A stretch of 64,000 bases of DNA from Diphasiastrum complanatum. Lineage: Eukaryota > Streptophyta > Lycopodiopsida > Lycopodiales > Lycopodiaceae. How positions within the stretch are numbered: position 1 is the first letter of the stretch; every line of letters begins with the position of its first letter. The notes beneath the pieces were generated by a model that was not told the origin of the DNA, did not search any database, and was given only the letters and a program-made list of their open reading frames with translations. Both the position numbers and the translations under genes were made by a program. Shown one piece after another: positions 1 through 11,904 of this stretch. Location: assembly GCA_029204225.1 (NCBI GenBank), contig CM055098.1, positions 15,080,533 through 15,144,532 of the forward strand, in the 5' to 3' direction.

Positions 1-854
1 CTCTTTAGAATAGAGACGAGTGCAAGGAACACTATGTATTCACATGAATCCACTGGCCATGAGATTTGGGGACGATCTTATCATTTTGCTAGTGATCACC
101 AACCTCCCTCATATCTATCACTACTTGTAGTACCTAGCACAGTGTAGCTCCTTAGTTTAGAGAGAGTTCCAGATGACAAGAAATTGACTACCTAGAAGTT
201 GAGCTGATATCCATATAGATGCTCGTTACATGCAATGGCAATTACAGAATCAAGTACATTGCATACAAATGTTCTATTTGATATAAATACTAAGGAGACA
301 TAGCAGTTGATCAACATACTGCATAATAGAGGTTGAACATCAATTCCAATCATTTCTTGTGGCATGTGAAGATTTTTTTTCAGGGTTGTACTTATATAAT
401 ACTTTATGCTTGGCTACTCGTATGGCATGTATCCCCCTTAAGTGTAACCATGACCGCATTGGGGCTAGTACAAGTAGGAGAATTTGGAGTACATTTTCCA
501 TATACTCCTTTCTTTATTAGAAATTATTTTAGAGGGATCTCATTTCTTGAAGACGTTTACTCCCTAACATTTATTTATAGTTCAATGTACACCTTATCAT
601 TTTACATATCACTTTTGGAGTAGGTTGACTGCTAGAAGTTCAAGTTCTCAACCTGTGTATGGAGTTTATATCTTTTTGTGTTTATTTACATTTATTCTAT
701 ATAGAAAATTATCATGCTAAGCCTATTTGTTTTGCTTTTGTAATTTCTGCATTAATTGGTGGCCTTTCATGGTTTCAAATGTTATAAGTTGAGACTTCAT
801 CTTTCTTGTAGCTATTTTATTTTTCTCAGTGCCACATTATTTTACTTTTTCTAG
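1..854. other. AT-rich non-coding stretch, probably upstream intron of the DnaJ-C11-like gene
   Basis: No convincing coding region was found in the six reading frames. The short open frames have no recognisable motif. Because the exon that follows starts directly after a pyrimidine-rich tract and an AG, this stretch is most simply the 3' part of an intron whose upstream exons lie outside the window. A second possible acceptor sits near 829. Confidence 0.45.
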
Positions 855-1048
855 ATAATGGTGACTCACAATGCATAATGGATGTCTTAATTTTTACATA
901 CTTGTCAAGAGACGTGTCTAATGATTGTCGCATATCACAGCTTCATGGAGGAGTAAAAAAGGCTGGATTAATGGGCTTTTGTGATCCTTGCCCTGGAGAA
1001 GGGAAAATTTTGATAATATCTTATTCTTATAAAGGAGAATCATATGAG
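855..1048 (+). CDS. Internal (penultimate) exon of a DnaJ-C11-like co-chaperone (DUF3395 domain)
   Basis: The exon reads open from the AG at 853-854 to a consensus donor (GAG|GTGAGC, intron from 1049). The translated segment contains [17 protein letters not shown] followed by a K-x-L-x-x-x-Y-x-x-x-G pattern. That is the hallmark of the C-terminal DUF3395 domain of DNAJC11-type J-proteins (family knowledge; in animals a mitochondrial protein that associates with MICOS). The first two bases complete a codon from an upstream exon outside the window. The next exon is at 25484 in the same phase, so the final strand of the domain is split between them. The part before the conserved block is more divergent than I expect for plant homologues. 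Upstream exons, including the J domain, are not in this window. A non-functional duplicate is possible, but both splice sites and the frame are intact. Confidence 0.72.
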
Positions 1049-1099
1049 GTGAGCGACCATGATACCTTCACGGTTGGTTTTGGTTCATTTCTTTTCATG

Positions 1100-3500
1100 G
1101 TTTTCCAATAATTGTTTCAAAGATAATAGGAATCTGGTATGGCTTTTGTTACATTTATGACAATTTGAAGAGGAATTCAAATATCTTCCAAGGTAAAGAT
1201 TTGATCTCATCCTTAGTTGTGTTGCTATTGTCTTACAAGGCCATCAAAACCTTAGGGATGGACCTTTCTCTTGTTTTTTTAAAAACCCCAACCCACTTTT
1301 TTGTATGCATGCTTCTATCAAGTCTTACTCTCCTGCTTGCTTCATTTTCCTACCCTTCTCTATCCTTTCATGGCCCTTGCCTCCTCCTTGCTACTTCCCA
1401 CCTTGTAATTATCTCTACTCCCTCATTCACTTCCTTATTCTGTACTTAGTTGTACATATTACCTCACTGCAGCTTTTTCACCTCTCCTGTATTATGAATG
1501 GACAATATAGTTAGGGCATATTAAAGTGGTTCTTGGTCCCCTTATATGGAATTACCGGTCCATTTGATTGGTGTGGTATATCTTCATCTTGCTCGTGTTA
1601 AAAGAGGATGGCCAACAATATACCTATTGGTACAACATTTGTATTGTAGAGTTGGTACACTGATATTCGCTCTAATATCTTGTGGTCCATTGATTGGCTT
1701 GTTGCATAGGCAACTTCCTTTTGAGATTCATTGTTTGTGATCCTTATCACAATGCCTTGGGAATTTTGATCAATTCATATAGCCTTCATGTTACTATTCA
1801 GCAGTAAGAATCTATTCTTCAATGATGTCGCTTTTAGTTCCAGCTATACTTTCTGGTCATTATTTTTGCACAAAAAAGCTTCAATCAATCTTTTAGAGTT
1901 TTTAGAGCATGAACAATTTGACATTGGACAACCAATCTTAGAAATGCAACAGATATTAGATGCAAACTCTTGCAAAGAATTTCATCGAATAATGGAAAGA
2001 GATCTTGTGAGCAGGATGGTAGGAAAGCTATTGCAATGACAAATTGGAGCCGCAAAATGAGTCAAGCTGCAACTAAAGTTTAATTTTGTTTGGTTAGGCC
2101 GTGATGAGGGTCTATTAGTCACACGCGGGGTCTATATTACCTTTTGTTTGTTTCTTGCTAGTGTATGTTTTCTTTTATAGGGCGCATTTGGGGGATTGTT
2201 GTATAGAGAGGGAGTGTTATGAATAATTGATATGTCTAGGGCTTTGTAGTACATCTAGGGCATTGTTATTGTGGTTTATCTTTCATATACAACACGCGCT
2301 TTTAAATCTTGATAGACATTCGTTAGAGAAGCTCAAGGAACTTGACATTGGCTTCAAATTTACGACGGCTTCAAATTTTGTGCTTGCGCTAATTTTGCCG
2401 TAAACATTTAGTATTAGTAGGAGTGCTTTTGATTATTGATTAGCTTATGATTTGATTACTTTTGGGTTCTTCATAGGAGATTTATCACTCTTCCTTGTAG
2501 GGGATTAGATGTTGACTCATTGTAGGGGATCGGGTATTGACTATTGTTCTTTCGATGCAATTTGCTTCATCTTTTATGGTTTATCTTTCTTATGTGATGC
2601 CAATTATTTACTACCATCACTAGTCATGTCATGAACTTAATCACAAATATCGATATCAAATGAAAGTATGAGACAACTAAAGGCATTTTAGCAACCTCCA
2701 ACTAAAAAAACTTTGATTAGCAATGTTTGTCAAATGCTCAGGCAAATTTCTAGAACAACATAGAATCCCCTTACAAGAAGCTTAGGTCACTAAACTCATA
2801 ATTTGCAAAATGGTAGATCCCTTGCACTTATTTATATTGAATTGAGAATAGTTTAGAAGGTTTAATATGCAACCCCCTATAGGGTAACCGCCATACTCTC
2901 TATCTCAACTTACCAATCAATCAATAACAACTAGAAGTATGCAAAGTAAAATGTTTACTGATTTCTTCCCAATAGTACATAAGATGTCCTCATAACACTG
3001 TAGGCCCTGGTTGCTACATCTCCTCCTAGTCTTTGCTGCATAGAAAAAGTGATAAGGAATGCGTCTCCTAGGCTCTCATCTCCCAATCCAAGCAGCCTTG
3101 ACCTTGACACATCCTATTGTCGACACATGGCAAACTCCACGCACAGCCAACACTTGCCACTTGGCAGTACCCTGACAGATAGGCAAGCAAGTAGGAGGAC
3201 TGTCTGACATGTGTCACTCATACGCTAGACCAAGTGTGTCAGTGAGCATATGGCACATTCTTTGTTGGCCAATCAACTCTTGCTTTTTAGGAGGCTAGTC
3301 TAACTAGTCCAGATAAATGACCCAGTACCCCCATCTCAAAGCTAAGCACAACTCTTGAGGTTCAGTTCAAACTAATTACAAAATAATCACAATGTTAACC
3401 ACATGCTGGTGCCAATCCATTACAACAAGTACAAATGTACAACTATCATGTAAAATTTTAAATACCTCGACAAGAAATGAAAGCTATGACGTCCCTTCCT
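1100..3500. other. Intronic sequence without a recognisable gene; possible copia LTR edge near 2216
   Basis: No coding motif was found. A GA-rich tract followed by TGTTATGAATAATTG (about 2205-2230) resembles a copia polypurine tract plus LTR start, but no partner LTR was found. From about 2990 to 3500 the sequence runs up to the gypsy chromodomain remnant and may include that element's 3' untranslated region or LTR. This is not proven. Confidence 0.3.
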
Positions 3501-3519
3501 GCTCAAGAGACATCATGTG

Positions 3520-4990
3520 CGATGAAAAAATCTGAGTGTTGTGCGTGATCTCCTAGGTTAGCATTTGAAAGAGGTCCGCCATGCCACACGACCAAGTACT
3601 CATGGATTAGCTGATCGCACAAACACCTCTGTTGTTGGTCTAATACTTGCGCTGGCCCATGAATCATATCTTCCTACTCCTGCAAAGCACTCAAGTCATC
3701 ACCATCATGTAAGACCCTTTCAAATGTAGAAACATGAAACACAAGATGCACTTTACAAGTTTCAGGCAATGCTAACTTATAAGAAACATCACTTATCTTC
3801 TTGACAATTTTCCAAGGTCCACAACAACGCGGGGATAACTTTTAAAATTTGCTTGTCTTGAGGGTCTTAGAGTCCTTTAATACTGAGAGAAGTGCCATGG
3901 CTCCTACCTTGAACTCTCTTGGCGTACAATTATGATCATATGTATTAGCTTGCTCCATTGCTTGTCTAACATTTTTCTTGGCTAACTCAAGCGTTACACT
4001 CATCTGAGTTAGAAAACTAGCCACACTAGGCACTTTGGAAGGACTACCTATCGTAATAGGGCTTGCAGGACTAAAGCCGCAATTAAGCTCGAAAGGACAA
4101 ACAAATGCCCTCAACATATCCTCCAAGGTTTTGTTAACTCTCTCAATCGGGCCATCCATTTCAGGATGCTCCATATTGGTCGTGGACCTCAAGTTTGGCA
4201 TGATTGCAATTTAAAATTGACCAATAAATCAAGTATTCCCTATCAAATACTATGAATGACGGTAACCCATGAAGTTGAATACATGCTCGATAAACAAGTT
4301 CACCACTCCAAACACATCAATTTTCCTACGCATTGGAATAAAATGAGCCATCTTCGTAAATTTGTCAACCACAATCAAGATAGAATCATGATGTAATGAT
4401 GTACAAGGCAAGTTGGAGGTAACGTGCATGTATATACTCTCCCATGTTCCTTCTAGAATAGGTAGTGGGTGTGACTCATCAGGTACTTTAATCCTTTCAA
4501 CTTCAATAACCTGACACTCCAGGCAATGTGTCACATAATCGTATACATCTTTCTTTAACTTAGGCCACCAGAAATTACGTAGGATCAGCTCATAGGTCTT
4601 ATCCACACTAGGATGACTTGCACTAGGGCTAGAATTACATAAATGCAAACCTATTTTACATAGCCCCTTGCAAGCTAGAATTAGAAGTTTGCCATTTCTT
4701 TTAACCGTACCATCCTCTATGGTGATTCTAAGGTAAGTGTGAGCAAAGAGACCAGAATTCTCCTCTTGAGATTCTACGGTCCAATGCTTGCCTCTCTCAC
4801 CAGTTCCTTACAATGAGGATCTTCCTACTGAGCTCGTATAGTCTCAGCAATAAAGTCATTCTTTATGACCACAAAAGACATGTAACCATTCAAACAAACT
4901 AATAATATTGTTACTCCATAGGAGTGAGTTAATCAAGAAAACCATGAAAGAACATCGAACTGTTTTAGGCTCTTTTGGTATGTTGAAGAT
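3520..4990 (-). pseudogene. Ty3/gypsy chromovirus integrase and chromodomain remnant
   Basis: Read on the minus strand. The region near 4990-4650 holds a decayed RNase H/integrase linker. 4648-4250 encodes the end of the integrase zinc-binding domain (HP-x-V-D-K-T-Y, then C-L-E-C) and the start of the catalytic core (IVVDKFTKMAHFIP). 4201-3842 holds the C-terminal core (E-R-V-N-K-T-L-E-D-M-L-R). 3842-3520 encodes the tail KLSPRCCGPWKIVKKI...YKLALP followed by a chromodomain-like EYLVVWHGGP. Several stops and frameshifts break the frame. Integrase followed by a C-terminal chromodomain is diagnostic of the chromovirus branch. With the gag/protease remnant at 9.2-11.7 kb on the same strand it forms one element in the right order, split by the copia element at 5.1-9.2 kb. 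The reverse transcriptase part is missing. Confidence 0.8.
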
Positions 4991-5091
4991 GATTAATAAT
5001 AGAATTAAAAAAAGTGGAGAGCTAAGGAGCCCGCTTTGCTTCTAGCATTTTTTATTTTGTCCATGTCTTGGTAACTCTTGTCTTCATATTA

Positions 5092-5378
5092 TGGTAGTCT
5101 GACAGAGCTGGTTCGTTGGTAGTCTGACAGAGCTGGTTCACTGGTAGTCTGACAGAGCTGTTCCCTAGTTATCTGACAGAGCTGTTCCCTGGTTGTCTGA
5201 CAGAGCTGATCGCTGGTTGTCTGACAGACCTGTTCGCTGGTAGTCTGATAGACCTGTTCGGTGGTAATCTGACAGATCTGTTCGCTGGTTGTTTGACAGA
5301 CCTGTTTACTGGTTGACAGATCTGTTCGCTGGTTGTCTGACAGACCTGTTTGCTGGTTGATAGATCTGCTTGCTGATT
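5092..5378 (+). repeat. 24-bp minisatellite in the 5' leader of a copia element (about 12 units)
   Basis: Imperfect head-to-tail units of about 24 bp with core TCTGACAGACCTGTTCGCTGG. Two units are shortened. The array ends about 40 bp before the gag ATG at 5421. Since 24 is a multiple of three, the minus strand stays open and gives a repetitive Q-T-T-S-E-Q-style translation. I read that as a by-product of the repeat. The first unit begins in TGGTAGTCTGACAGAGC, which loosely resembles the copia primer-binding sequence TGGTATCAGAGC, so the array may have grown from the primer-binding region (inference). Confidence 0.85.
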
Positions 5379-5420
5379 GGAGCAAAATCAAGTTGTTGGA
5401 AGTTGCTATAGATCAGTATT

Positions 5421-6201
5421 ATGGTAGGATTGAATGATGCTGTGTTACCGGAGTCTAGCAAGCTAGATGGAACGAACTACAACATATGGAAGTTCAAGAT
5501 GCAGAATATTCTCCAGGATAGAGAATATTGGGATATCGTCATCGGTGTTGAGATACCTCCTACCACTGACAGGGAGTTGCGGGAGTATCAGAGACGTAGA
5601 AGAAAAGCTCATCATGTCATCAACTTGTTAGTTTGAGTTATAATTATACCTCACATTAGAGATGCTGCTGGACCCAAGGAGGCTTGGGATATACTGAAGA
5701 ACTTGTATGAGACGGTAAATCAATCGCGAATCTTATTCTTGACTAATATGCTTCATACATTGAAGATGGGGGTACAAGTGAATCAGTAACGGACTACTTT
5801 ACTCGGGTGAAAGATCTAAGAGGACATGTTATTGCCGTTGGAGAAAGTGTTCAAGATTCAGTGTTGGTATCCATTGTACTTAATAGTCTAGCTTTGGCCT
5901 ATCAGAACTTTGTAATAATGCTATCGTTAAGAGAAACGAGGCCTTCTTTCGATGAGCTAAATGCCATCTTACTACAGGAAGAAATGAGACGACAAAATAT
6001 TGTCAACAGGGATGATTTCAAGGAACAAGCATTCCGGGTAAAGAAGCAAAGTTCCAAGAAGGGTGGTAAAGGGAAGAAGAAGAAGAAGAAGCAACTAGAT
6101 ACAGAGGAGAATCAATCAAATTGATCAGAAGATGGGAAGAACGTGGTTGAAAAGGAAATTGCTTTATTTGCGGAAAATCAAGACATTATGCAAAGGAGTG
6201 C
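5421..6201 (+). pseudogene. Copia gag with one CCHC zinc knuckle
   Basis: Gag forms the virus-like particle and binds RNA in the cytoplasm. The ATG at 5421 starts a reading with ESSKLDGTNYNIWKFKMQNIL, the usual copia gag start. A stop near 5634 is followed by a shift into the frame of 5807-6124, which carries the helical gag core and a Lys-rich tail (KKGGKGKKKKKK). A further shift leads into the zinc knuckle at 6160-6201, C-F-I-C-G-K-S-R-H-Y-A-K-E-C, matching CX2CX4HX4C. At least three frame breaks make it non-functional. The leader minisatellite lies immediately upstream and the protease follows in the frame of the knuckle. Confidence 0.85.
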
Positions 6202-6270
6202 TGGCACAACAAGTTCAAGAAAAAGCAGGATGGGAATTTTGCTGAAGAAGAAGAAACATCTAATGCAAAA

Positions 6271-7854
6271 TTGAGTGCTTTGGATCTTGAAGACTATGAG
6301 TTGTTTTCGGCATCGACATCTTTTGGTAGTGGCTTCTCGAAGGAAGAAGACTATTGGTTTATTGATTCAGGAGCTTCAAAGCATATGACACCTAGGCGAG
6401 AGTGGCTATCTAATTTTCAAAAATTAGATGATGGGTCAAATGTGAAGTTGGGAGACAACTACACATATGATATACAGGGAGCTGAAAAAGTACAAATACA
6501 ACTACCTTCAGGGAAGATTGGAAACATAAAGGATGTGCTTTATGTACCAAGAATCAAGAAAAACTTACTCTTAGTATCAGCTATTGCAAAGCAACACATG
6601 GTGGTGCAGTTTGATGAACAACGGTGTCTCATCAAGAGGAAAAATAATGAAGTAGTAGCTGAGGGCATACTTGCAGGGCGGTTGTACAAACTTCAAGCTC
6701 AGGTGGTGGATCATCATGCAAGTGTTGCGGATATTGGATCAGTGAGTAAGTTATGGCACGAGATGTTTCTTGAGGAAATTTAACATGGTTACAGGTTTAC
6801 CTCAAGTCGTTTTTGATCACAAGGTTTGTGAAGGCTGTGTCTTAGGCAAGCATAATATGAAGAAATTTTTGCCTAGTACATTTAGGGCGAAAAATGTTCT
6901 AGAACTTGTTCATACATATTTGTGTGGTCCTATGAGGGCTCAATCTTATGGGGGAGCAAGTTACTTCATGTGTTTGTGGATAACTATGCTAGGAAAACAT
7001 GGATTTATCTTCTGAAGAATAAGGGTGAAGCATTCAAGTATTTCACATGTTTTAAGACACAGGTGGAGAAAGAAACAGATAGACAAATTAAGATACTTCT
7101 CTCGGACAAAGGGGGAGAGTATCTTTATACGGAATTTCAACTATTTTGCAAGGATCATGGTATAAAGAGACAATTTGCAAACACGGACACGCCTTAACAA
7201 AATGGAGTTGCGGAAAGGTCTATAGTGGAAACTGCGAGGAGTATGCTCAAGAGTAAAAATCTTCCAAATATGTTTTGGGGTGAAGCAGTTAAGACAGCGA
7301 TTTGTCTTTTGAATCGAAGTCCTACAAAGGTTGTAAAGAATCGAACTCCAGAGGAAGCTTACACGGGTCGGAAATCAGATGTAAGTCATTTGAGAGTGTT
7401 TGGGAGTATTGCTTATTCTTACATACCTAAGGATTCAAGGAGCAAATTGGATTCTAAGGCGACCAAGTGTTTATTTCTTGGTTATGATAGTCAAGAGAAG
7501 GGATACAGGTTATATGACTTGGAGGGTAAGAAAATAATCATAAGTAGGGATGTAGTCTTTGATGAGGAGGCAACACATAAAGATACAAAGATATATTTTG
7601 ATAAGGATCAAGATGGAGGAATATCTATATTATGTGACGAGTTATTACAAGAACCTGAATCGACATATGTATCGCCTACGCCAATCCAAGAACCTAAAGT
7701 GACTTTGGTTGAGATAGGAAAGAGGAAGGAGAGATCAAGTATATGGGATACTTATTCACCTCCTACTTCACGAGGCAGGAAGCATCCTACATCAGAAGCT
7801 AGAAGATTGCCTAGATGGTACTATGAAACTATCAAGGATAGTGTCATTATGTGA
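6271..7854 (+). pseudogene. Copia protease and integrase
   Basis: The protease active site WFIDSGASKHMT lies at about 6352-6390 and is followed by the typical V-x-Y-V-P-R-I-K-K-N-L-L-V-S segment. The HHCC zinc domain of integrase is damaged: the reading goes from SKLWHE straight to a shifted frame with VCEGCVLGKH (about 6823-6855), so a piece of that domain is deleted. Catalytic-core landmarks are LVHTYLCGPM (the expected core Asp is replaced by Tyr), FVDNYARKTW, LSDKGGEY and, after a TAA at 7195, QNGVAERS with the catalytic Glu. The C-terminal GKR/R-F-x-G-Y region (LFLGYDSQEKGYRLYD) follows. Several frameshifts and one stop make it inactive. Confidence 0.85.
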
Positions 7855-8042
7855 CAGGGAGAGTCCACTACGCATGGAACTAGGAGATCGGCTAGACCTG
7901 AAAAGCAACATGAAGATCAAGATCGACAGGAGGTTCGACAGGAGGATCATCATGAAGATGGGGATGTACATTTTGCATATGTGGCCACAAGGATCCATCT
8001 ACTTTCAGAGAGGCTGAAAAAGAGGATATTTGGAGGAAAGCT

Positions 8043-8936
8043 ATGGATGAGGAGTACGACTCAATCATGAAGAACAAGACTTGGAGACTTGTTCATTTAC
8101 CTACAGGTAAAAAGGCCATTGGATGCGAGTGGGTCTATAGAACTAAGTATAAATCAGATGGTTCTATAGATAAACATAAGGCAAGATTGGTGGCAAAAGG
8201 TTATGCTCAACGGGAAGGGATTGACTACGAGGAAACTTTTGCACCAGTTGCTAAGTCTACTACTATGAGGATTGTTTTATTTTTGGCAGCTCAATTTGGA
8301 TGGGATATTCAACAAATGGATGTAAAGAGTGCATTCCTGAATGGATTTCTAGAGGAAGAAGTCTACATGGAGCAGCCAGAGGGATACATAGTAGCAGGAC
8401 ATGAAGACAAGTTTTGCAGGTTGGACAAGGACCTAATTGAACTTAAGCAGGCACCCAGGGCGTGGTACACGAGGATTGACACATACTTTGAGGAGCTTGG
8501 CTTTCAGAGTAGTTCGGAGCATACACTTTATGTTTTGATCAGAGATGGTCATATTGTGATTGTAGTGATGTATGTGGATGACCTTGTTATTACAGGATCT
8601 GATTATAGGTTGATTCAGGGGATCAAGAAAGATCTTTCATTAGAGTTTGACATGAAAGATCTTGGTTCACTACAATATTTTCTTGGGATTGAGGTATGGA
8701 GAGTAGCACATGGGCTATTTATTTCTCAATCTAAGTATGCTCATGAACTTCTTGAAAAGTTCAATATGTCAGAGTGCAAGCCTATTTCTACACCATATGA
8801 TAGTGGATGTAAGCTTACTAAGGCTGAGGAAGATCAAGATGTAGATGAGACGTTATATAGAAAGCTTGTTGGAAGCTTAATCTATCTAACTACTACAAGA
8901 CCAAATATTGCTTATGCTGTGAGTATGGTTAGTTAG
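8043..8936 (+). pseudogene. Copia reverse transcriptase
   Basis: The longest intact piece of this element. It contains W-x-L-V-H-L-P-x-G-K-K-A-I-G-C-E-W-V, the KARLVAKGYAQREGIDYEETFAPVA block, QQMDVKSAFLNG and the catalytic YVDD at about 8571-8582, followed by LGSLQYFLGIEV and ISQSKYAHELLEKF. The residues LDKDLIELKQAPRAWY replace the usual L-x-K-A-L-Y-G-L-K-Q. A stop at 8934 ends it within the RT/RNase H linker (SMVS, where Q-F is expected). The frame then continues to RNase H with another stop near 8952. Confidence 0.9.
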
Positions 8937-9005
8937 TTTATGGCTAAGCCTTAGCAGATTCATTGGAAAGCTGCTAAGCGAATACTCAAATATATCCAGG
9001 GCACG

Positions 9006-9187
9006 TTGAGATTTGGTATTCTCTATGGTAGACAGGATGATTTGAAGTTACAGGGATATGTGGATGCTGATTGGGCTGGAGATGCAAAAGACCGAAGATC
9101 TACTACAGGTTATGTTTTTAGTTTTGCTTCTGGTGCTATCTCTTGGAGTTCAAAGAAGCAACATACTATTGCTTCATCATCTACAGG
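9006..9187 (+). pseudogene. Copia RNase H, truncated
   Basis: The reading RFGILYGRQDDLKLQGYVDADWAGDAKDRRSTTGYVF...ISWSSKKQHTIASSST is the N-terminal half of copia RNase H, with the first catalytic Asp in DADWAG. Similarity ends at SSST, where T-E-A-E-Y should follow. The next bases belong to the flanking gypsy remnant or an unassigned junction. This is the 3' truncation point of the element. The frame matches that of the reverse transcriptase. Confidence 0.85.
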
Positions 9188-9189
9188 GT

Positions 9190-11749
9190 AAGCTTTTTCA
9201 ATATTTTGAAGGGGCCATAATAACATGCAAACAAATCATCAATAAGAGCTTGACCTTGAGTGAGGTCAGCTCCCTAACAATGTCTAGTGGTGCTACTATG
9301 GGAGGCATGCCCACTTATTTCCAGATATGCCAACAACTAAGCTATGGCTTGCAAAAGATAGGTCGAGGTAAACAAATTAACCTTCATTAAACTCTACGAA
9401 AGACCTATGGCAACTGGCCAAAGATTTATATTGAATATGGATACATGTCAGGTGATGTTGTGCTTTGCAAAATACAATCGCAAGAATTAGCAAGAAAGGA
9501 TGATAAAGTCAATGGAATGTTATCTGGGGATGGTGGAATATCGAGAAAAGCTGGTGAGTAGCCATTGGCCATTGAAAATGGAGCCTAGAGACACGTCTGT
9601 GCTGATAGTAACAAAGTTGCTCTAACTATATTTTGTAGAAGACAAGTCCTAATCGTAATCTCAACCCAAAAGTGAGACAAAATCACATAAATGATCTTCT
9701 AAAATACAACTCAAAACTTCAGATTGACCGTCAACAAAAGAATGACTAGGAGTACTTATAAGAAGCTGAATGTCTAAAATTCATTTGAGCTTTTTTCCAA
9801 AACCAAAAGTAAAACGTGTATTGGTGAGTAAAAAAGATCTGTGATAAGAAAATATGAGCACAGTGCTCAGACATATTGGTAGACTTAAAAGGAATAAAAT
9901 GTCAACACAGTGGGCCTTGGGTAGGCTACGCAAAATGCAAGGTTGTAATAAGAAGTGGAATCAATGTCAAGGAAAGTAAAGGAAGTACCATCAATAAGAA
10001 CATAAATATGTTGTGCGGCAACATAACATCCATTGAAGAAGCAAACTATTTGGGTCCTAAAATGATATCATGATGCTCGAGAGAAATAATATGTATATTG
10101 TCCAGCCCAGTGAAGTCTCCAATTCGATAAACAAGGCCTTTTGAATCTTGCTAGTACTTTGAAACGAGTCGGAACGATGTGTAGTGGGAATGGCAGTAGC
10201 TTGAATTTGTGAAATGGCTTTAGTACTGAAAAAGGAGTGCTTCTTGAATCAACGAGGGCAATAAACTTATGTCTAGGGATACGAACATGTATGCATATAT
10301 GATGGGGACAAAGCTCACTGGACCACTTGGTGTAGGCAAGCTGAGCTAAGCACTTAGCAAGCTCCTTAGAAACAAAGTAAAAAATCTCCTCAAGAATGTA
10401 AAGAGCAAAATCATCAGGGGTATATGTAAAGGAGCAAGAGAGCAAGGATGTGGGCAATCATGGTTAAAATGATGAGGACTGTGACAACTACAAAAACGGT
10501 TCTTAACATGAATTTCAGCTATTTCCTGTTGAGAATAAAGCTTGAAAACGACATTACTTGGAACAAAAGGGAGGGCAACAAGGAGGCACAAGAACAGAAG
10601 CAGGGGAAGAGCTAGAAACAAGAGGGGTAATAGAACATCAAAATGGAGGACAAGATACAAAAAAGAGGGTTGTTTATCTAGATGCTTTATGTTGCAACGT
10701 ATTAGCAAGGGATATGGCAAGTTCAAGAAAGTGGGATGATTGCACGGAAAAATGAACAGCACCATGCAAGCCAACAATAGAACGACCAATAACTTTAGCA
10801 AGTTGAAGATCAGAAAATATATAAGAATACTCAACAAACTTCTATTATAGTCTAGATGAGTACTTCTGTGCTTGAGCTAATAGTAGTGGTCCAATTGATA
10901 AGTGAGCCACATGGGATCAAACATAGTTGAGTGGAATGCCACTATGAATTCAACCCAATCAACGAGAGTAGTAAATTAAGATTGATGCGTATGCCACCAG
11001 GTCAAAGCATGTCCTAAAAGATGAAGCCCAGTAATTTGTGTCTGTTAACTGAAAGGAAGTTTTCAACTAGAAGAATTAATTATGTAGTTCAGTACCATTG
11101 GAAGAACCAGAATACATTTTCAATGACACTTTACCATGAAGAGGATTCAGTGTCTCAGGCAGATGAAGTGCTCTAGTGATGCAATCTTGGACTGCAGCAA
11201 GCTCTTTTCACTGACCAAAGATGAGACTATATCTTCCAACTGTGATATTTCTTGCTTCAAGGTATGGAAATCAGCTTTAAACTGGTCAATCTACCAAGAA
11301 GAGAAGAGTTCGGTCGATTTTTTTACAAGGGGTGTAGAAAATGTTTGCTGTAGGAGGTGGCTCTCGAGAGGCAGAAGAGTTGGCAGCAGATGAAGAGGAG
11401 TGGCGGTCTGACAAAGAATAACAGATGGAGCAGAAGGGGCAGAGACACCAACAGGGGGGGCAAGAAGATCAATAGGCAGCAGGCAGCGCTGCTGCAGCTG
11501 ATCAAGGGAGGGAAAAGAAGAGGGGGGGGGGGGGGCGGCTCCGCTTTGGAGCCATCCCGAGTGGATGAAGCAGTGGAGCAAGGGAGAGGGTGGGCGGTGG
11601 GGAGAGAGAGAGAGAGAGGAGCATATCCTCATGTTTGGATTGGGGAAAGGCTCATGTAAGCATGCATGAAGTGGATGAACTATGAGGATGGAGAGGGACA
11701 TGCAACCCAAGCAAACTCTACTAGTCTCATTTTGCATACATGCATGCAT
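9190..11749 (-). pseudogene. Ty3/gypsy gag and aspartic protease remnant
   Basis: Read on the minus strand from about 11.7 kb. A Pro/Ser-rich N-terminus is followed by a coiled-coil stretch (QFKADFHTLKQEISQLEDIVSSL, about 11280-11190). Then comes a Retrotrans_gag-like block near 11000 (G-H-A-L-T-W-W, then W-V-E-F). A decayed zinc knuckle lies at about 10505-10460 (CHSPHHFNHDC, the last three ligands of CX2CX4HX4C). A protease relic follows at about 10250 (FIALVDSRST, where D-S-G is expected), with its C-terminal strand near 10070 (DIILGPKWF in a broken frame). The order gag-protease on this strand matches the integrase remnant at 3.5-5.0 kb. Below about 9.9 kb nothing clear remains. Assignment to Ty3/gypsy rests on these short motifs. 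Confidence 0.6.
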
Positions 11750-11904
11750 GTGGTATTCTCAAGCATTCTCAAGCATGCAGCTTTAACCTTAGCTTGCGTA
11801 AGGTTCTAATTTTATTATCAAGTTGTGCAAATCTTCCCATAAAGTGGGTTCAAGTCTTAGATCTAGCAGTTATAATGTGCTATCTTATTAGATGCATTAT
11901 TATA

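Larger units (their letters stand above)
5092..9187 (+). mobile_element. Degenerate Ty1/copia retrotransposon, 3' end lost
   Basis: Gag, protease, integrase, reverse transcriptase and RNase H follow one another in copia order on the plus strand. The RNase H similarity stops abruptly at about 9187, inside the conserved S-S-S-T-E-A-E motif. The remainder of RNase H, the polypurine tract and the 3' LTR are therefore absent. A 5' LTR was not delimited. Only about 100 bp separate the gypsy remnant from the leader repeat, ending in TCTTCA near 5086. The element sits inside a minus-strand gypsy element whose two halves flank it. It belongs to the same copia lineage as the element at 12242-17801, judging by the gag N-termini (ESSKL-[DE]-G, WKFK, RRRRKA-[HQ]). 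Confidence 0.85.

Noticed and set aside
2205-2400. Solo copia LTR starting TGTTATGAATAATTG
   Set aside because: Only the left edge looks plausible. No matching end, partner or duplication was found.
5089-5391. 100-residue minus-strand protein rich in Gln/Thr
   Set aside because: It is the translation of the 24-bp minisatellite whose unit is a multiple of three. No start context or conserved partner.
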